Shown: positions 32,343-42,232, numbered from the stretch's first letter. The stretch: 43,199 nt of DNA from JBQCHF01 sp051953655 (GCA_051953655.1 JBQCIO010000024.1:1-43199), one strand, 5' to 3'. Notes: generated by a model not told the origin, from the sequence alone. Numbers and translations are program-made.

Positions 32343-33026
32343 ATGACCGAGGCGATGACGGGCTCGCAGACGAGCACGGCGAGCACCATCCGGGTGCTCA
32401 TCGTCGACGACCACGCGATGTTCGCCTCCAGCCTGTCCGTGCTGCTCGGCCGCGAGCCCGACGTCGAGGTGACCGGCACCGCCGCCTCGCTGGCCGCGGC
32501 CCGGGCCGCCCTGGCCACCGACCCACCGGACGTGGTGCTGCTGGATCAGCGGCTGCCGGACGGCAGCGGCGTGGACGCGCTCGCCGAGCTCAAGCAGATC
32601 GCCCCGGCGGCCCGGGTCGTCGTGCTCACCGGCGCCGCCGACGACGACATGCTGGTGCGGGCCACCGAGGCCGGCTGCGCCGGGTTCCTGGAGAAGAGCG
32701 GCTCGGTGGACGAGCTGCTGCAGGCGGTGCGCTCGGCCGCGGCCGGCGAGGTGCTGGTCAGCCCGCAGCTGCTCGGCCGGCTGCTGCGCCGGCTGCACCG
32801 TGGGCCGGTGCACCCGCGGGCCGACCTCACCCCGCGCGAGCTCGACGTGCTCGGCGGGATCAGCGAGGGGCTGGAGAACTCCGCCATCGCCGACCGGCTC
32901 GGCGTGAGCGTCAACACGGTGCGCAACCACGTCTCCAACCTGCTGGCCAAGCTCGGCGCACACAGCAAGCTCGAGGCGCTGTCCATCGCGGTGCGCGAGG
33001 GCCTGCTGCCCAACCAGGACGGCTGA
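32343..33026 (+). CDS. NarL/LuxR-type response regulator
   Basis: 227 residues. A complete receiver: acidic pair Asp22/Asp23 (VDDH), phospho-acceptor Asp68 in VVLLDQRLPDG, Thr96 in VVLTGA and Lys118 in GFLEKSG. The LuxR helix-turn-helix is at about 160-220 (LTPRELDVLGGI … VSVNTVRNHVSNLLAKL). ATG at 32343 follows GGGAGG. Unlike the two LuxR proteins at 4.2-5.4 kb it can be phosphorylated, but no sensor kinase is next to it, so it is an orphan. Its targets are not evident. Confidence 0.93.
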   Translation: MTEAMTGSQTSTASTIRVLIVDDHAMFASSLSVLLGREPDVEVTGTAASLAAARAALATDPPDVVLLDQRLPDGSGVDALAELKQIAPAARVVVLTGAADDDMLVRATEAGCAGFLEKSGSVDELLQAVRSAAAGEVLVSPQLLGRLLRRLHRGPVHPRADLTPRELDVLGGISEGLENSAIADRLGVSVNTVRNHVSNLLAKLGAHSKLEALSIAVREGLLPNQDG

Positions 33027-33149
33027 GCACCGCTTCCGGAACCCCGCTCGCCGCCACCGGCGTTGTCCAGCAGGACCCCGGCGTGCGGTGCCCCTGCCCG
33101 CGCCCTACGGTCCGAGCGGACGTCGTCGCACGAGCAGGAGGACCAACGG

Positions 33150-33590
33150 GTGAGCGGGTGCCAGCACGGGTTCTGCACGGCCGAGGGCACCCCGCGGCGG
33201 AACGTCCTCAAGGCCGCCGGCGCGCTCGGCGCCGCGGTGGCCGCGGCCCCGCTGCTGGCGGCGTGCGGCGGGGGAGGGGGCTCGGCTCCGAAGCCCGCCG
33301 CCGGCCCGGGCCAGGTGCTCACCTCCACCGACAAGGTGCCGGTCGGCGGCGGGGTGGTCACCAGCGCCGCAGTGGTCGTGCAGCCCACCGCCGGCGACTT
33401 CAAGGCGTTCAGCCCGGTCTGCACGCACCAGGGCTGCACCGTCTCCCAGGTGACCAACGGGGTCATCTTCTGCGCCTGCCACGGCAGCGAGTTCTCGATC
33501 AAGGACGGGTCCGTCGTGCAGGGTCCGGCCACCCAGCCGCTGCCGCCGATCTCGGTCGCGGTCAAGGGCAGCGACGTCGTCACCGCCTGA
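33150..33590 (+). CDS. Rieske 2Fe-2S protein, Tat-exported lipoprotein
   Basis: 146 residues; GTG at 33150 with a perfect AGGAGG. Twin arginines at 16-17 (TPRRNVLKAAG) and a lipobox LLAAC (Cys39) indicate Tat export and lipid attachment, followed by a Gly/Pro-rich linker. The Rieske domain has CTHQGC (91-96) and CACHGSEF (108-115): Cys91, His93, Cys108 and His111 hold the cluster, and Cys96–Cys110 form the family disulfide. It is a single-domain surface electron carrier, distinct from the cytochrome bc1 subunit. Partner unknown. Export before lipidation through Tat fits cofactor insertion in the cytoplasm. Confidence 0.93.
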   Translation: MSGCQHGFCTAEGTPRRNVLKAAGALGAAVAAAPLLAACGGGGGSAPKPAAGPGQVLTSTDKVPVGGGVVTSAAVVVQPTAGDFKAFSPVCTHQGCTVSQVTNGVIFCACHGSEFSIKDGSVVQGPATQPLPPISVAVKGSDVVTA

Positions 33591-33637
33591 GCGGAAGGCC
33601 TGATCCGGGCAGGCATCAGACCGTCGCCGGCCCGACG

Positions 33638-33643
33638 TAGGCT
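33638..33643 (+). promoter_or_regulatory. -10 box of a leaderless promoter for uvrC
   Basis: TAGGCT, six bases (TGCCGG), then the GTG of uvrC at 33650; no ribosome site is present, which agrees with a leaderless transcript starting at the GTG. Confidence 0.5.
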
Positions 33644-33649
33644 TGCCGG

Positions 33650-35743
33650 GTGGCAGACCCGGCAACCTATCGACCGGCGCCGGGCACCATCCCCGAGTCG
33701 CCCGGCGTCTACCGCTTCCGCGACCCCCACGGCCGGGTCGTCTACGTCGGCAAGGCCAAGAACCTGCGCTCGCGCCTGTCGAACTACTTCCAGGACCTGG
33801 CCAACCTGCACCCGCGGACCCAGACGATGGTCACCACGGCCGCGTCGGTGGAGTGGACCGTCGTCTCCACCGAGGTCGAGGCGCTGCAGCTGGAGTACTC
33901 CTGGATCAAGGAGTTCGACCCCCGCTTCAACGTCCGCTACCGGGACGACAAGAGCTACCCGAGCCTGGCCGTCACCCTGCCGGACGAGTTCCCCCGGGTG
34001 CAGGTGATGCGCGGGCCCAAGCGCAAGGGCGTGCGCTACTTCGGCCCCTACGCCCACGCCTGGGCCATCCGGGAGACCGTCGACCTGCTGCTGCGGGTCT
34101 TCCCGGTGCGCACCTGCAGCAACGGGGTGTTCCGCCGCCAGCAGATCGCCGGCAGGCCGTGCCTGCTCGGCTACATCGACAAGTGCTCCGCGCCGTGCGT
34201 GGGCCGGGTGTCGGCGCAGGAGCACCGGCGGATCGCCGAGGACCTGTGCGACTTCCTGGCCGGGCAGACGACCCAGTTCGTCCGCCGGCTGGAGAAGGAG
34301 ATGCAGGTCGCCGCGGCCAACCTCGAGTTCGAGAAGGCCGCCCGGCTGCGCGACGACATCGGCGCGCTCGAGCGGGCGATGGAGAAGAACGCGGTGGTGC
34401 TCGGCGATGGCACCGATGCGGACGTGGTCGCGGTGGCCGAGGACCCGCTCGAGGCGGCCTTCCAGGTCTTCCATGTGCGCGGCGGCCGGATCCGCGGCCA
34501 GCGGGGCTTCGTGGTGGACCGGGTCGAGGACCTGAGCACCGGCGGCCTGGTCGAGCACCTGCTGCAGCAGCTCTACGACGGCGAGGCCGGCGAGGCGGTG
34601 CCCCGTGAGGTGCTGGTGCCCGAGCTGCCTGACGACGTCGAGGCGCTCACCGCCTGGCTGGAGCAGCAGCGCGGCGCCCGGGTGGAGCTGCGGGTGCCCC
34701 AGCGCGGGGACAAGAAGGCGCTGATGGAGACGGTGGCCCGCAACGCGGGGCAGGTGCTGGCGCTGCACAAGACCAAGCGGGCCAGCGACCTGACCACCCG
34801 CAGCCGGGCCCTGCAGGAGATCCAGGACGCGCTCGAGCTGGACGAGGCGCCGCTGCGGATCGAGTGCTTCGACATCTCCAACCTGCAGGGCGAGCACGTG
34901 GTCGCCTCGATGGTGGTGTTCGAGGACGGGCTGCCCCGCAAGAGCGAGTACCGCCGGTTCGCCGTCCGCGGCACCGGCGGGATCGACGACACGGCCGCGA
35001 TGCACGAGGTGATCACCCGCCGGTTCCGCCGCTATCTGGAGGAGCGGGCCGGCACCGAGGTGCCCGACCTCGGCGGAGGTGACGGCGAGGACGAGGCACC
35101 TTCGGGCCCCGCGGCGATCGACCCGACCACCGGTCGGCCGCGGAAGTTCGCCTACCCGCCCAACCTGCTCGTCGTCGACGGCGGCCCGCCGCAGGTCGCC
35201 GCCGCGGCCCGGGCGCTGGCCGAGCTCGGCATCGACGACGTCGCGCTGTGCGGCCTGGCCAAGCGGCTGGAGGAGGTCTGGCTGCCCGGGGACGACCACC
35301 CGGTCGTGCTGCCGCGCACCAGCGAGGGCCTCTACCTGCTCCAGCGGGTCCGGGACGAGGCGCACCGGTTCGCGATCACCTACCACCGGCAGAAGCGCGG
35401 CAAGTCGATGGTGGACAGCGCGCTGGAGGGCGTGCCCGGGCTGGGGGAGGGCCGGCGCAAGGCGCTGCTCAAGCACTTCGGCTCGCTCAAGCGGCTGCGC
35501 GCCGCCACCGCCGAGGAGATCGCCGAGGTGCAGGGCGTCGGCCCGCGCACCGCCGCCGCGGTGGTCGCCGCGCTCGCCGAGCCCGGCCGCGCCCCGGGGC
35601 TGGCGGTCAACATGACCACCGGCGAGGTGCTCGACGACGAGCCCGTCGTTCGGCCCCCGGCGGTGCCCGCGCAGGCCGTACCCTCGGCAGCGCCATCGCA
35701 GATCGCCGTTGACCAGCAGTCCGAGCAGACCGAGGAACCGTGA
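33650..35743 (+). CDS. uvrC: UvrC, excinuclease ABC subunit C
   Basis: 697 residues. UvrC makes both cuts around the lesion in nucleotide excision repair. The N-terminal GIY-YIG nuclease reads SPGVYRFRD … VVYVGKAKNLRSRLSNYF (about 12-45), a UVR domain lies near 210-245 (EFEKAARLRDDIGALE), the RNase H-like endonuclease has ECFDISNLQGEH, and tandem helix-hairpin-helix motifs near the end (GVPGLGEGRRKALLKHFGS, VQGVGPRTA) bind DNA. A 30-residue acidic insert (GGGDGEDEAPSG) lies before the VVDGG motif. GTG at 33650 appears leaderless. Its stop overlaps rapZ as GTGA. Confidence 0.98.
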   Translation: MADPATYRPAPGTIPESPGVYRFRDPHGRVVYVGKAKNLRSRLSNYFQDLANLHPRTQTMVTTAASVEWTVVSTEVEALQLEYSWIKEFDPRFNVRYRDDKSYPSLAVTLPDEFPRVQVMRGPKRKGVRYFGPYAHAWAIRETVDLLLRVFPVRTCSNGVFRRQQIAGRPCLLGYIDKCSAPCVGRVSAQEHRRIAEDLCDFLAGQTTQFVRRLEKEMQVAAANLEFEKAARLRDDIGALERAMEKNAVVLGDGTDADVVAVAEDPLEAAFQVFHVRGGRIRGQRGFVVDRVEDLSTGGLVEHLLQQLYDGEAGEAVPREVLVPELPDDVEALTAWLEQQRGARVELRVPQRGDKKALMETVARNAGQVLALHKTKRASDLTTRSRALQEIQDALELDEAPLRIECFDISNLQGEHVVASMVVFEDGLPRKSEYRRFAVRGTGGIDDTAAMHEVITRRFRRYLEERAGTEVPDLGGGDGEDEAPSGPAAIDPTTGRPRKFAYPPNLLVVDGGPPQVAAAARALAELGIDDVALCGLAKRLEEVWLPGDDHPVVLPRTSEGLYLLQRVRDEAHRFAITYHRQKRGKSMVDSALEGVPGLGEGRRKALLKHFGSLKRLRAATAEEIAEVQGVGPRTAAAVVAALAEPGRAPGLAVNMTTGEVLDDEPVVRPPAVPAQAVPSAAPSQIAVDQQSEQTEEP

Positions 35744-36708
35744 CTGACTCCAGCGCCTCCCGGCCCGACGACGGTCGGCCGGTGCCGGGCGAGGAGCGGC
35801 GCACGGCCGGCCGCCGGGACCGCCGGTCGCACGAGGACGAGGCCGTCGCCCCGCCCGAGCTGCTCATCGTCACCGGCATGTCCGGCGCCGGCCGGTCCAC
35901 CGCCGCCGACGCCCTCGAGGACCTCGGCTGGTTCGTGGTGGACAACCTGCCCCCGGCCCTGCTGCCGCGGCTGGCGGACCTGTCCAGCCTGGCCCGCGAC
36001 GCGGTGCCCAAGGTCGCCGTCGTGGTGGACGTCCGCTCGCGGGCGTTCTTCGCCGACATCCGCAGCAGCCTGGGCGAGCTCGGCGCGCTGGTGCAGTCCC
36101 CGAAGGTGCTGTTCCTCGAGGCCGCCGACGACGTCCTGGTCCGCCGGTTCGAGTCCTCCCGCCGCCCGCACCCGCTGCAGGGCGAGGGCCGCGTCCTCGA
36201 CGGCATCGCCCGCGAGCGGGAGCTGCTGCGCGACCTGCGCGCCGACGCCGACGTCGTCATCGACACCAGCGCGCTCAACGTGCACCAGCTGGCCGACAAG
36301 GTCGCTCGGGTGTTCTCCGGCGGCGAGGCTCCTGGCCTGCGCACCACGGTGATGTCGTTCGGGTTCAAGTACGGGCTGCCGGTGGACGCCGACCTGGTGG
36401 TCGACTGCCGGTTCCTGCCCAACCCGCACTGGGTGCCCGAGCTGCGCCCGCTCACCGGCCAGAGCGAGGCGGTGGCCGACTACGTGCTCAAGGAGCACGG
36501 CGGCGCGGAGTTCGTCGACAAGTTCGCCGACGTCCTGCGGTTGGTGACCGCCGGCTACCTGCGCGAGGGCAAGCGCTACGCCACCCTCGCCGTGGGCTGC
36601 ACCGGCGGCAAGCACCGCTCGGTGGCGGTGGCCGAGGAGCTGGGCCGGCGCCTGGCCGAGCAGGGCGTCGAGGTCACCGTGGTGCACCGCGACGTGGGGC
36701 GCGAGTGA
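35740..36708 (+). CDS. rapZ: RapZ/YvcJ family nucleotide-binding protein
   Basis: 322 residues. The family has a P-loop NTPase and a C-terminal domain that in enterobacteria controls glmS by guiding RNase E to small RNAs; in actinobacteria the role is less clear. Walker A is GMSGAGRST (46-54), with Arg in place of Lys as commonly seen in this family. C-terminal FGFKYGLP and VGCTGGKHRSVAVAE are hallmark segments. A 38-residue Asp/Arg-rich leader precedes the domain. GTG overlaps the uvrC stop (GTGA), and yvcK follows after 22 bases, the usual actinobacterial order. Confidence 0.95.
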   Translation: MTDSSASRPDDGRPVPGEERRTAGRRDRRSHEDEAVAPPELLIVTGMSGAGRSTAADALEDLGWFVVDNLPPALLPRLADLSSLARDAVPKVAVVVDVRSRAFFADIRSSLGELGALVQSPKVLFLEAADDVLVRRFESSRRPHPLQGEGRVLDGIARERELLRDLRADADVVIDTSALNVHQLADKVARVFSGGEAPGLRTTVMSFGFKYGLPVDADLVVDCRFLPNPHWVPELRPLTGQSEAVADYVLKEHGGAEFVDKFADVLRLVTAGYLREGKRYATLAVGCTGGKHRSVAVAEELGRRLAEQGVEVTVVHRDVGRE

Positions 36709-36730
36709 GCCCGCTGGCGGCGGGCGGCCG

Positions 36731-37681
36731 ATGACATCGATCTTCTCCTCCCGGGTGGTGGCGCTGGGCGGAGGGCACGGCCTGGCCGCGTCCCTGTCCG
36801 CGCTGCGCCGAGTCTCCGGCGAGCTCACCGCGGTGGTCACCGTCGCCGACGACGGCGGCTCCAGCGGCCGGCTGCGCGAGGAGCTCGGCGTGCTCCCGCC
36901 CGGCGACCTGCGGATGGCGCTCGCGGCGCTGTGCGGGGACGACGAGTGGGGCCGCACCTGGAGCGAGGTGGTGCAGCACCGATTCACCAGCGCCGGCTCG
37001 CTGCACGGGCACGCCGTCGGCAACCTGCTCATCGTCGCGCTCTGGGAGCGCCTGGGCGGCAACCCTGTGGCCGCGCTGGACTGGATGGGCCGCCTGCTCG
37101 GCGTCACCGGCCGGGTGCTGCCGATGGCCGACGTGCCGCTGGACATCTGCGCCACCGTGCTGCGCGAGGACGACGAGCTCGACGAGGTCCGCGGCCAGGT
37201 GGCGGTGGCCACCACCGGGCACCGGGTGGTCGGCATCTCCCTCGAGCCGGCCCAGCCGCCGGCCTGCCCGGAGGCGGTCGCCGCGGTGCGCGCCGCGGAC
37301 TGGGTGGTCCTCGGCCCGGGCTCGTGGTTCACCAGCGTCATCCCGCACCTGCTGGTGCCCGGGCTGGCCCAGGCGCTGGTCGAGACCGACGCGCGCAAGG
37401 TCGTCGCGCTCAACCTGGCTACCCAGCCGGGGGAAACCGCCGGCTTCTCGCCGGAGACCCACCTCGAGGTGCTGGCCGCGCACGCCCCCGAGCTGCGCCT
37501 GGACGTCGTGCTCGCCGACCCCGACACCGTCCCGGACGTCGAGTCGCTGGCCAAGGTGGCCGGCTCGCTCGGCGCCCGGCTGCACCTGGCCCCCCTGGCC
37601 GCCGGACCCGGCGTGCCCCGTCACGACCCCGAGCTGCTCGCCGCGGCGTTCGCCGGGGTGTTCGCAGATGGCAGGATCTGA
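36731..37681 (+). CDS. yvcK: YvcK/GlmR-type gluconeogenesis factor (CofD-like)
   Basis: 316 residues. The family binds UDP-sugars, influences cell shape and envelope carbon flow, and resembles the CofD 2-phospho-L-lactate transferase fold. Visible: VVALGGGHGL (9-18), VTVADDGGSSGRLREELG (36-53), PPGDLRMAL, HAVGNLLIVAL and LGPGSWFTSVIPHLL. ATG at 36731 is close to rapZ; only a weak GGCGG ribosome site is present, so reinitiation from rapZ is likely. Its end overlaps the longest possible whiA frame, but the true whiA start lies four bases after its stop. Confidence 0.93.
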   Translation: MTSIFSSRVVALGGGHGLAASLSALRRVSGELTAVVTVADDGGSSGRLREELGVLPPGDLRMALAALCGDDEWGRTWSEVVQHRFTSAGSLHGHAVGNLLIVALWERLGGNPVAALDWMGRLLGVTGRVLPMADVPLDICATVLREDDELDEVRGQVAVATTGHRVVGISLEPAQPPACPEAVAAVRAADWVVLGPGSWFTSVIPHLLVPGLAQALVETDARKVVALNLATQPGETAGFSPETHLEVLAAHAPELRLDVVLADPDTVPDVESLAKVAGSLGARLHLAPLAAGPGVPRHDPELLAAAFAGVFADGRI

Positions 37682-37685
37682 ACCC

Positions 37686-38669
37686 ATGGCGATGACCGCA
37701 GCGGTGAAGGACGAGCTGGCCCGGATCACCGTCACCCGCCCGTGCTGCCGCAAGGCCGAGGTGTCCGCCACCCTCCGCTTCGCCGGCGGCCTGCACATCG
37801 TCTCCGGAAAGATCGTCGTCGAGGCCGAGCTCGACACCGCCATGGCCGCGCGCCGGCTCAAGAAGGACATCACCGAGATGTTCGGGGCGCAGAGCGAGCT
37901 GCTGGTCGTCTCGCCCGGCGGGCTGCGCAAGGGCAACCGCTACGTCGTCCGGGTGGTCAAGGACGGCGAGGCCCTGGCCCTGCAGACCGGCCTGCTCGAC
38001 GGCAGCGGCCGCCCGGTGCGCGGCCTGCCCCCGCAGGTCGTCTCCGCGGCGGTCTGCGACGCCGAGGCCGCCTGGCGCGGCGCGTTCCTCGCCCACGGTT
38101 CACTCACCGAGCCTGGCCGATCCTCCTCGCTCGAGGTCACCTGCCCCGGCCCGGAGGCCGCGCTCGCCCTGGTCGGCGCCGCCCGCCGGCTCGGGGTGGC
38201 GGCCAAGGCCCGCGAGGTGCGCGGGGTGGACCGGGTCGTCGTCCGCGACGGCGACGCGATCGGCGCGCTGCTCACCCGCCTCGGCGCCCACGCCAGCGTG
38301 CTGGCCTGGGAGGAACGCCGGATGCGCCGCGAGGTGCGGGCCACCGCCAACCGGCTGGCCAACTTCGACGACGCCAACCTGCGGCGGTCCGCTCGGGCCG
38401 CGGTGGCTGCCGGCGCGCGGGTGGCCCGGGCGCTGGACATCCTCGGCGAGGACGTGCCGGACCACCTGCGCGAGGCCGGCCGGCTGCGGCTGGAGCACAA
38501 GCAGGCCTCACTCGAGGAATTGGGAGCTCTCGCCGACCCTCCGATGACGAAGGACGCAGTGGCGGGGCGAATTCGCAGGCTCCTCGCGATGGCGGACAAG
38601 CGGGCTTCGGACCTCGGCCTTCCCAACACCGAGGCGGACCTGACTCCGGAGATGCTCTCCGAAGCCTGA
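37686..38669 (+). CDS. whiA: WhiA, sporulation/cell-division transcription regulator
   Basis: 327 residues, matching the usual length. WhiA works with WhiB to start sporulation septation in streptomycetes and is conserved in nearly all actinobacteria. The start MAMTAAVKDELARI, with AGGA nine bases upstream, matches the family; ATG at 37668 would add six residues. The N-terminal half is the LAGLIDADG-like domain (RFAGGLHIVSGKIVVEAELD). The C-terminal helix-turn-helix contains ANLRRSARAAVAAGARVARA and MTKDAVAGRIRRLLAMA. It belongs to the uvrC–rapZ–yvcK–whiA unit. Confidence 0.97.
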   Translation: MAMTAAVKDELARITVTRPCCRKAEVSATLRFAGGLHIVSGKIVVEAELDTAMAARRLKKDITEMFGAQSELLVVSPGGLRKGNRYVVRVVKDGEALALQTGLLDGSGRPVRGLPPQVVSAAVCDAEAAWRGAFLAHGSLTEPGRSSSLEVTCPGPEAALALVGAARRLGVAAKAREVRGVDRVVVRDGDAIGALLTRLGAHASVLAWEERRMRREVRATANRLANFDDANLRRSARAAVAAGARVARALDILGEDVPDHLREAGRLRLEHKQASLEELGALADPPMTKDAVAGRIRRLLAMADKRASDLGLPNTEADLTPEMLSEA

Positions 38670-38724
38670 CCGGCACAGATCGCGCAGCCAGGCCCGACAC
38701 CTCCCAGTCAGGACGTCGGTCCTG

Positions 38725-38739
38725 CCGGTTACCGACCGG
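38725..38739. promoter_or_regulatory. inverted repeat in the gap control region
   Basis: CCGGT-TACCG-ACCGG, about 165 bases before gap, with TAAGGT (38747-38752) just downstream as a possible -10 box. The 234-base gap between whiA and gap holds no gene; this is its best candidate operator. Confidence 0.3.
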
Positions 38740-38903
38740 TATCGCATAAGGTCGGCGGTGGACGCGTACAAGGACGTACGCGCGGGCAGGCCCCGCGCAG
38801 GACGCGCCGGGACCCTCCGGCCAGAGTGCGGCGGCCGGGCCCGCAGCGACCCAGCAGCGACCACCGAGCCGGCGGGAGACGCCGGCATGAAGGAGAGTCA
38901 CGC

Positions 38904-39908
<1,005 letters not shown>

Positions 39909-39940
39909 CCCTCTGCAGCAGTTCCCCCAGCACGACGCAT

Positions 39941-39980
39941 CGCCGCGATCCCGGAGCTCTTCGGCCCCGGGGTCGCGGCG
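39941..39980 (+). terminator. strong hairpin between gap and pgk
   Basis: CGCCGCGATCCCGG pairs with CCGGGGTCGCGGCG (14 pairs including one G-U) around a 12-base loop, 33 bases after the gap stop and 57 bases before pgk. It can act as a terminator, an attenuator or an RNA-processing and stability element. Confidence 0.7.
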
Positions 39981-40036
39981 CGTCCGGGCATGGACGGTCA
40001 GCCAGACTCGCGGTTGAGATATCTAGGAGAAGCCCC

Positions 40037-41263
40037 GTGAAGACCCTCGACGACCTCGGCGACCTGCGCGGCAAGCGCGTGCTGGTCCGCGCCGACCTCA
40101 ACGTGCCGCTGGACGGCACCACGATCACCGACGACGGCCGCATCCGCGCCAGCGTCCCCACCCTCAAGCGGCTGCTCGACGCCGGCGCCCGCGTCATCGT
40201 CGCCGCGCACCTGGGCCGCCCCAAGGGCGCCCCGGACCCCAAGTACTCCCTGCGCCCGGTGGCCGACCGCCTGTCCGAGCTGCTCGGCACCCCGGTCGCC
40301 TTCGCGGAGGACACCGTGGGGGAGCGGGCCAAGGCCGTGGTGGCCGGCCTGCAGGACGGCCAGCTCGCAGTGCTGGAGAACATCCGCTTCGACGCCCGCG
40401 AGACCAGCAAGGACGAGGCCGAGCGCGCCTCGCTCGCCGCAGAGCTCGCCGCCCTGGCCGACGCCTTCACCAGCGACGGCTTCGGCGTGGTGCACCGCAA
40501 GCAGGCCAGCGTCTACGACGTCGCCCAGAAGCTGCCGCACGCCGCCGGCGGGCTGGTGCTGGCCGAGGTGCAGGCCTTCGCCAAGGTGCTGGTGAACCCG
40601 GCCCGGCCCTACGTCGTCGTGCTCGGCGGCTCCAAGGTCTCGGACAAGCTCGGCGTGATCGAGAACCTGCTCGGCAAGGTCGACCGCCTGCTCATCGGCG
40701 GCGGCATGTGCTTCACCTTCCTCAAGGCGCAGGGCCACGAGGTCGGCGACTCGCTGCTCGAGGAGGACCAGCTCGACACCGTGCGCGGCTTCCTCGACCG
40801 GGCACAGTCCTCCGGCGTGGAGATCGTGCTGCCGGTCGACGTCGTGGTGGCCACCGAGATCAGCGACGACGCGCAGACCCAGGTCGTGCCCGCCGACGCC
40901 ATCCCGGCCGGCCAGAAGGGCCTGGACATCGGCCCGAAGACGATCGAGCTGTTCAAGAGCAAGCTCGCCGACGCCAAGACCGTGGTCTGGAACGGCCCGA
41001 TGGGCGTGTTCGAGAAGGCCCCGTTCGCCGCCGGCACCCGCGAGGTCGCCCAGGCTGTGGCCGACGTCGACGGCTTCAGCGTGGTCGGTGGCGGCGACTC
41101 CGCCGCGGCGGTCCGCCAGCTCGGCCTGGACGAGAAGGCCTTCGGGCACATCTCCACCGGCGGCGGCGCCAGCCTGGAGCTGCTCGAGGGCAAGGCCCTG
41201 CCCGGCCTGACCGTGCTGGGCTGGAACGCTGGCGACACCACGACTGAGGAGAAGGGCGCCTGA
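40037..41263 (+). CDS. pgk: phosphoglycerate kinase
   Basis: 408 residues. Converts 1,3-bisphosphoglycerate and ADP to 3-phosphoglycerate and ATP. RVLVRADLNVPLD (14-26), AAHLGRPKG, LENIRFDARE and VVWNGPMGVFE are typical; the C-terminal GGGDSAAAVRQLG binds the nucleotide. The segment SDGFGVVHRKQAS is the actinobacterial form of the usual DAFG-HR-HAS. GTG at 40037 follows CTAGGAGA. The stop TGA shares a base with the tpiA ATG (TGATG). Confidence 0.98.
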   Translation: MKTLDDLGDLRGKRVLVRADLNVPLDGTTITDDGRIRASVPTLKRLLDAGARVIVAAHLGRPKGAPDPKYSLRPVADRLSELLGTPVAFAEDTVGERAKAVVAGLQDGQLAVLENIRFDARETSKDEAERASLAAELAALADAFTSDGFGVVHRKQASVYDVAQKLPHAAGGLVLAEVQAFAKVLVNPARPYVVVLGGSKVSDKLGVIENLLGKVDRLLIGGGMCFTFLKAQGHEVGDSLLEEDQLDTVRGFLDRAQSSGVEIVLPVDVVVATEISDDAQTQVVPADAIPAGQKGLDIGPKTIELFKSKLADAKTVVWNGPMGVFEKAPFAAGTREVAQAVADVDGFSVVGGGDSAAAVRQLGLDEKAFGHISTGGGASLELLEGKALPGLTVLGWNAGDTTTEEKGA

Positions 41264-42057
41264 TGGCCGGCCGCACCCCGCTCATGGCGGGCAACTGGAA
41301 GATGAACCTCAACCACCTCGAGGCCGTCGCGCACCTGCAGAAGGTGGCCGCGGGCCTGGCCGACCGCAAGCACGACTTCGGCGCGGTCGAGGTGGCGGTC
41401 ATCCCGCCGTTCACGGACATCCGGTCGGTGCAGTCGGTGGTGGACGGGGAGAAGCTCGGCGTCGTCTACGGCGCCCAGGACCTGTCCGCGCACGATTCCG
41501 GCGCCTACACCGGCGAGGTCTCCGGGGCGATGCTGGCGAAGCTCGGCTGCACCTACGTCGTCGTCGGGCACAGCGAGCGGCGCGAGTACCACGCCGAGAC
41601 CGACGAGGTCGTCAACGCCAAGGTGAAGGCCGCCTTCAAGCACGGGCTCACCCCGATCCTGTGCATCGGCGAGGGCCTGGAGGTGCGCAAGGCCGACGGC
41701 CACGTGGCGCACTGCCTGGCCCAGCTCGACGCCGACCTGGCCGGCGTGCCGGCCGAGCAGGCCCGGCAGGTCGTCATCGCCTACGAGCCGGTCTGGGCGA
41801 TCGGCACCGGCGAGGTGGCCACCCCGGAGGACGCGCAGGAGGTGTGCGCCGCGGTGCGCACCCGGCTGGCCGAGCTCTACACCGGCGACCTCGCCGACGG
41901 TGTCCGGGTGCTCTACGGCGGCTCGGTCAAGGGCGCCAACGTGGTCGGGATCATGGAGCAGCCCGACGTCGACGGCGCGCTGGTCGGCGGGGCGAGCCTG
42001 GACGCGGAGGACTTCGTCCGGATCTGCTCTTTCCACACCCCCCAGGCCGTTGCCTGA
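41263..42057 (+). CDS. tpiA: triosephosphate isomerase
   Basis: 264 residues. Interconverts dihydroxyacetone phosphate and glyceraldehyde-3-phosphate. NWKMN with Lys13, VVVGHSERR with His103, and AYEPVWAIGTG with the catalytic Glu175 are intact, as is LYGGSVKGAN near the end. ATG overlaps the pgk stop by one base, so the two are coupled. A strong terminator follows. Confidence 0.98.
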   Translation: MAGRTPLMAGNWKMNLNHLEAVAHLQKVAAGLADRKHDFGAVEVAVIPPFTDIRSVQSVVDGEKLGVVYGAQDLSAHDSGAYTGEVSGAMLAKLGCTYVVVGHSERREYHAETDEVVNAKVKAAFKHGLTPILCIGEGLEVRKADGHVAHCLAQLDADLAGVPAEQARQVVIAYEPVWAIGTGEVATPEDAQEVCAAVRTRLAELYTGDLADGVRVLYGGSVKGANVVGIMEQPDVDGALVGGASLDAEDFVRICSFHTPQAVA

Positions 42058-42079
42058 GGCAGGACTGCGTTGATCGCCT

Positions 42080-42130
42080 GCGCCGCGGGCGGGACAGGCC
42101 GGTGCGAGCTGGCCGTCCCTCCCGCGGCGC
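42080..42130 (+). terminator. strong terminator after tpiA
   Basis: GCGCCGCGGGCGGGACAGGC pairs with the segment 42111-42130 (ends CCCGCGGCGC) with one mismatch and one bulge around a short loop. It begins 23 bases after the tpiA stop and closes the glycolytic unit. Confidence 0.75.
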
Positions 42131-42232
42131 TCGCGTACGCTAGGCGTCGAGCGTCAAACCTGTGACGCTGTGACCCGCCTGACAGTTCGGTTCTTGAATG
42201 ACCTCGAGTCGTGATTGCGAGTGGTCCCGCCC

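Noticed and set aside
29454..32963. A very long minus-strand open frame (over 1100 codons) opposite uvrA and the response regulator
   Set aside because: It mirrors the codon pattern of uvrA on the other strand, is low-complexity (Gly/Val/Leu/Asp-rich) and has no family motif; uvrA is certain.
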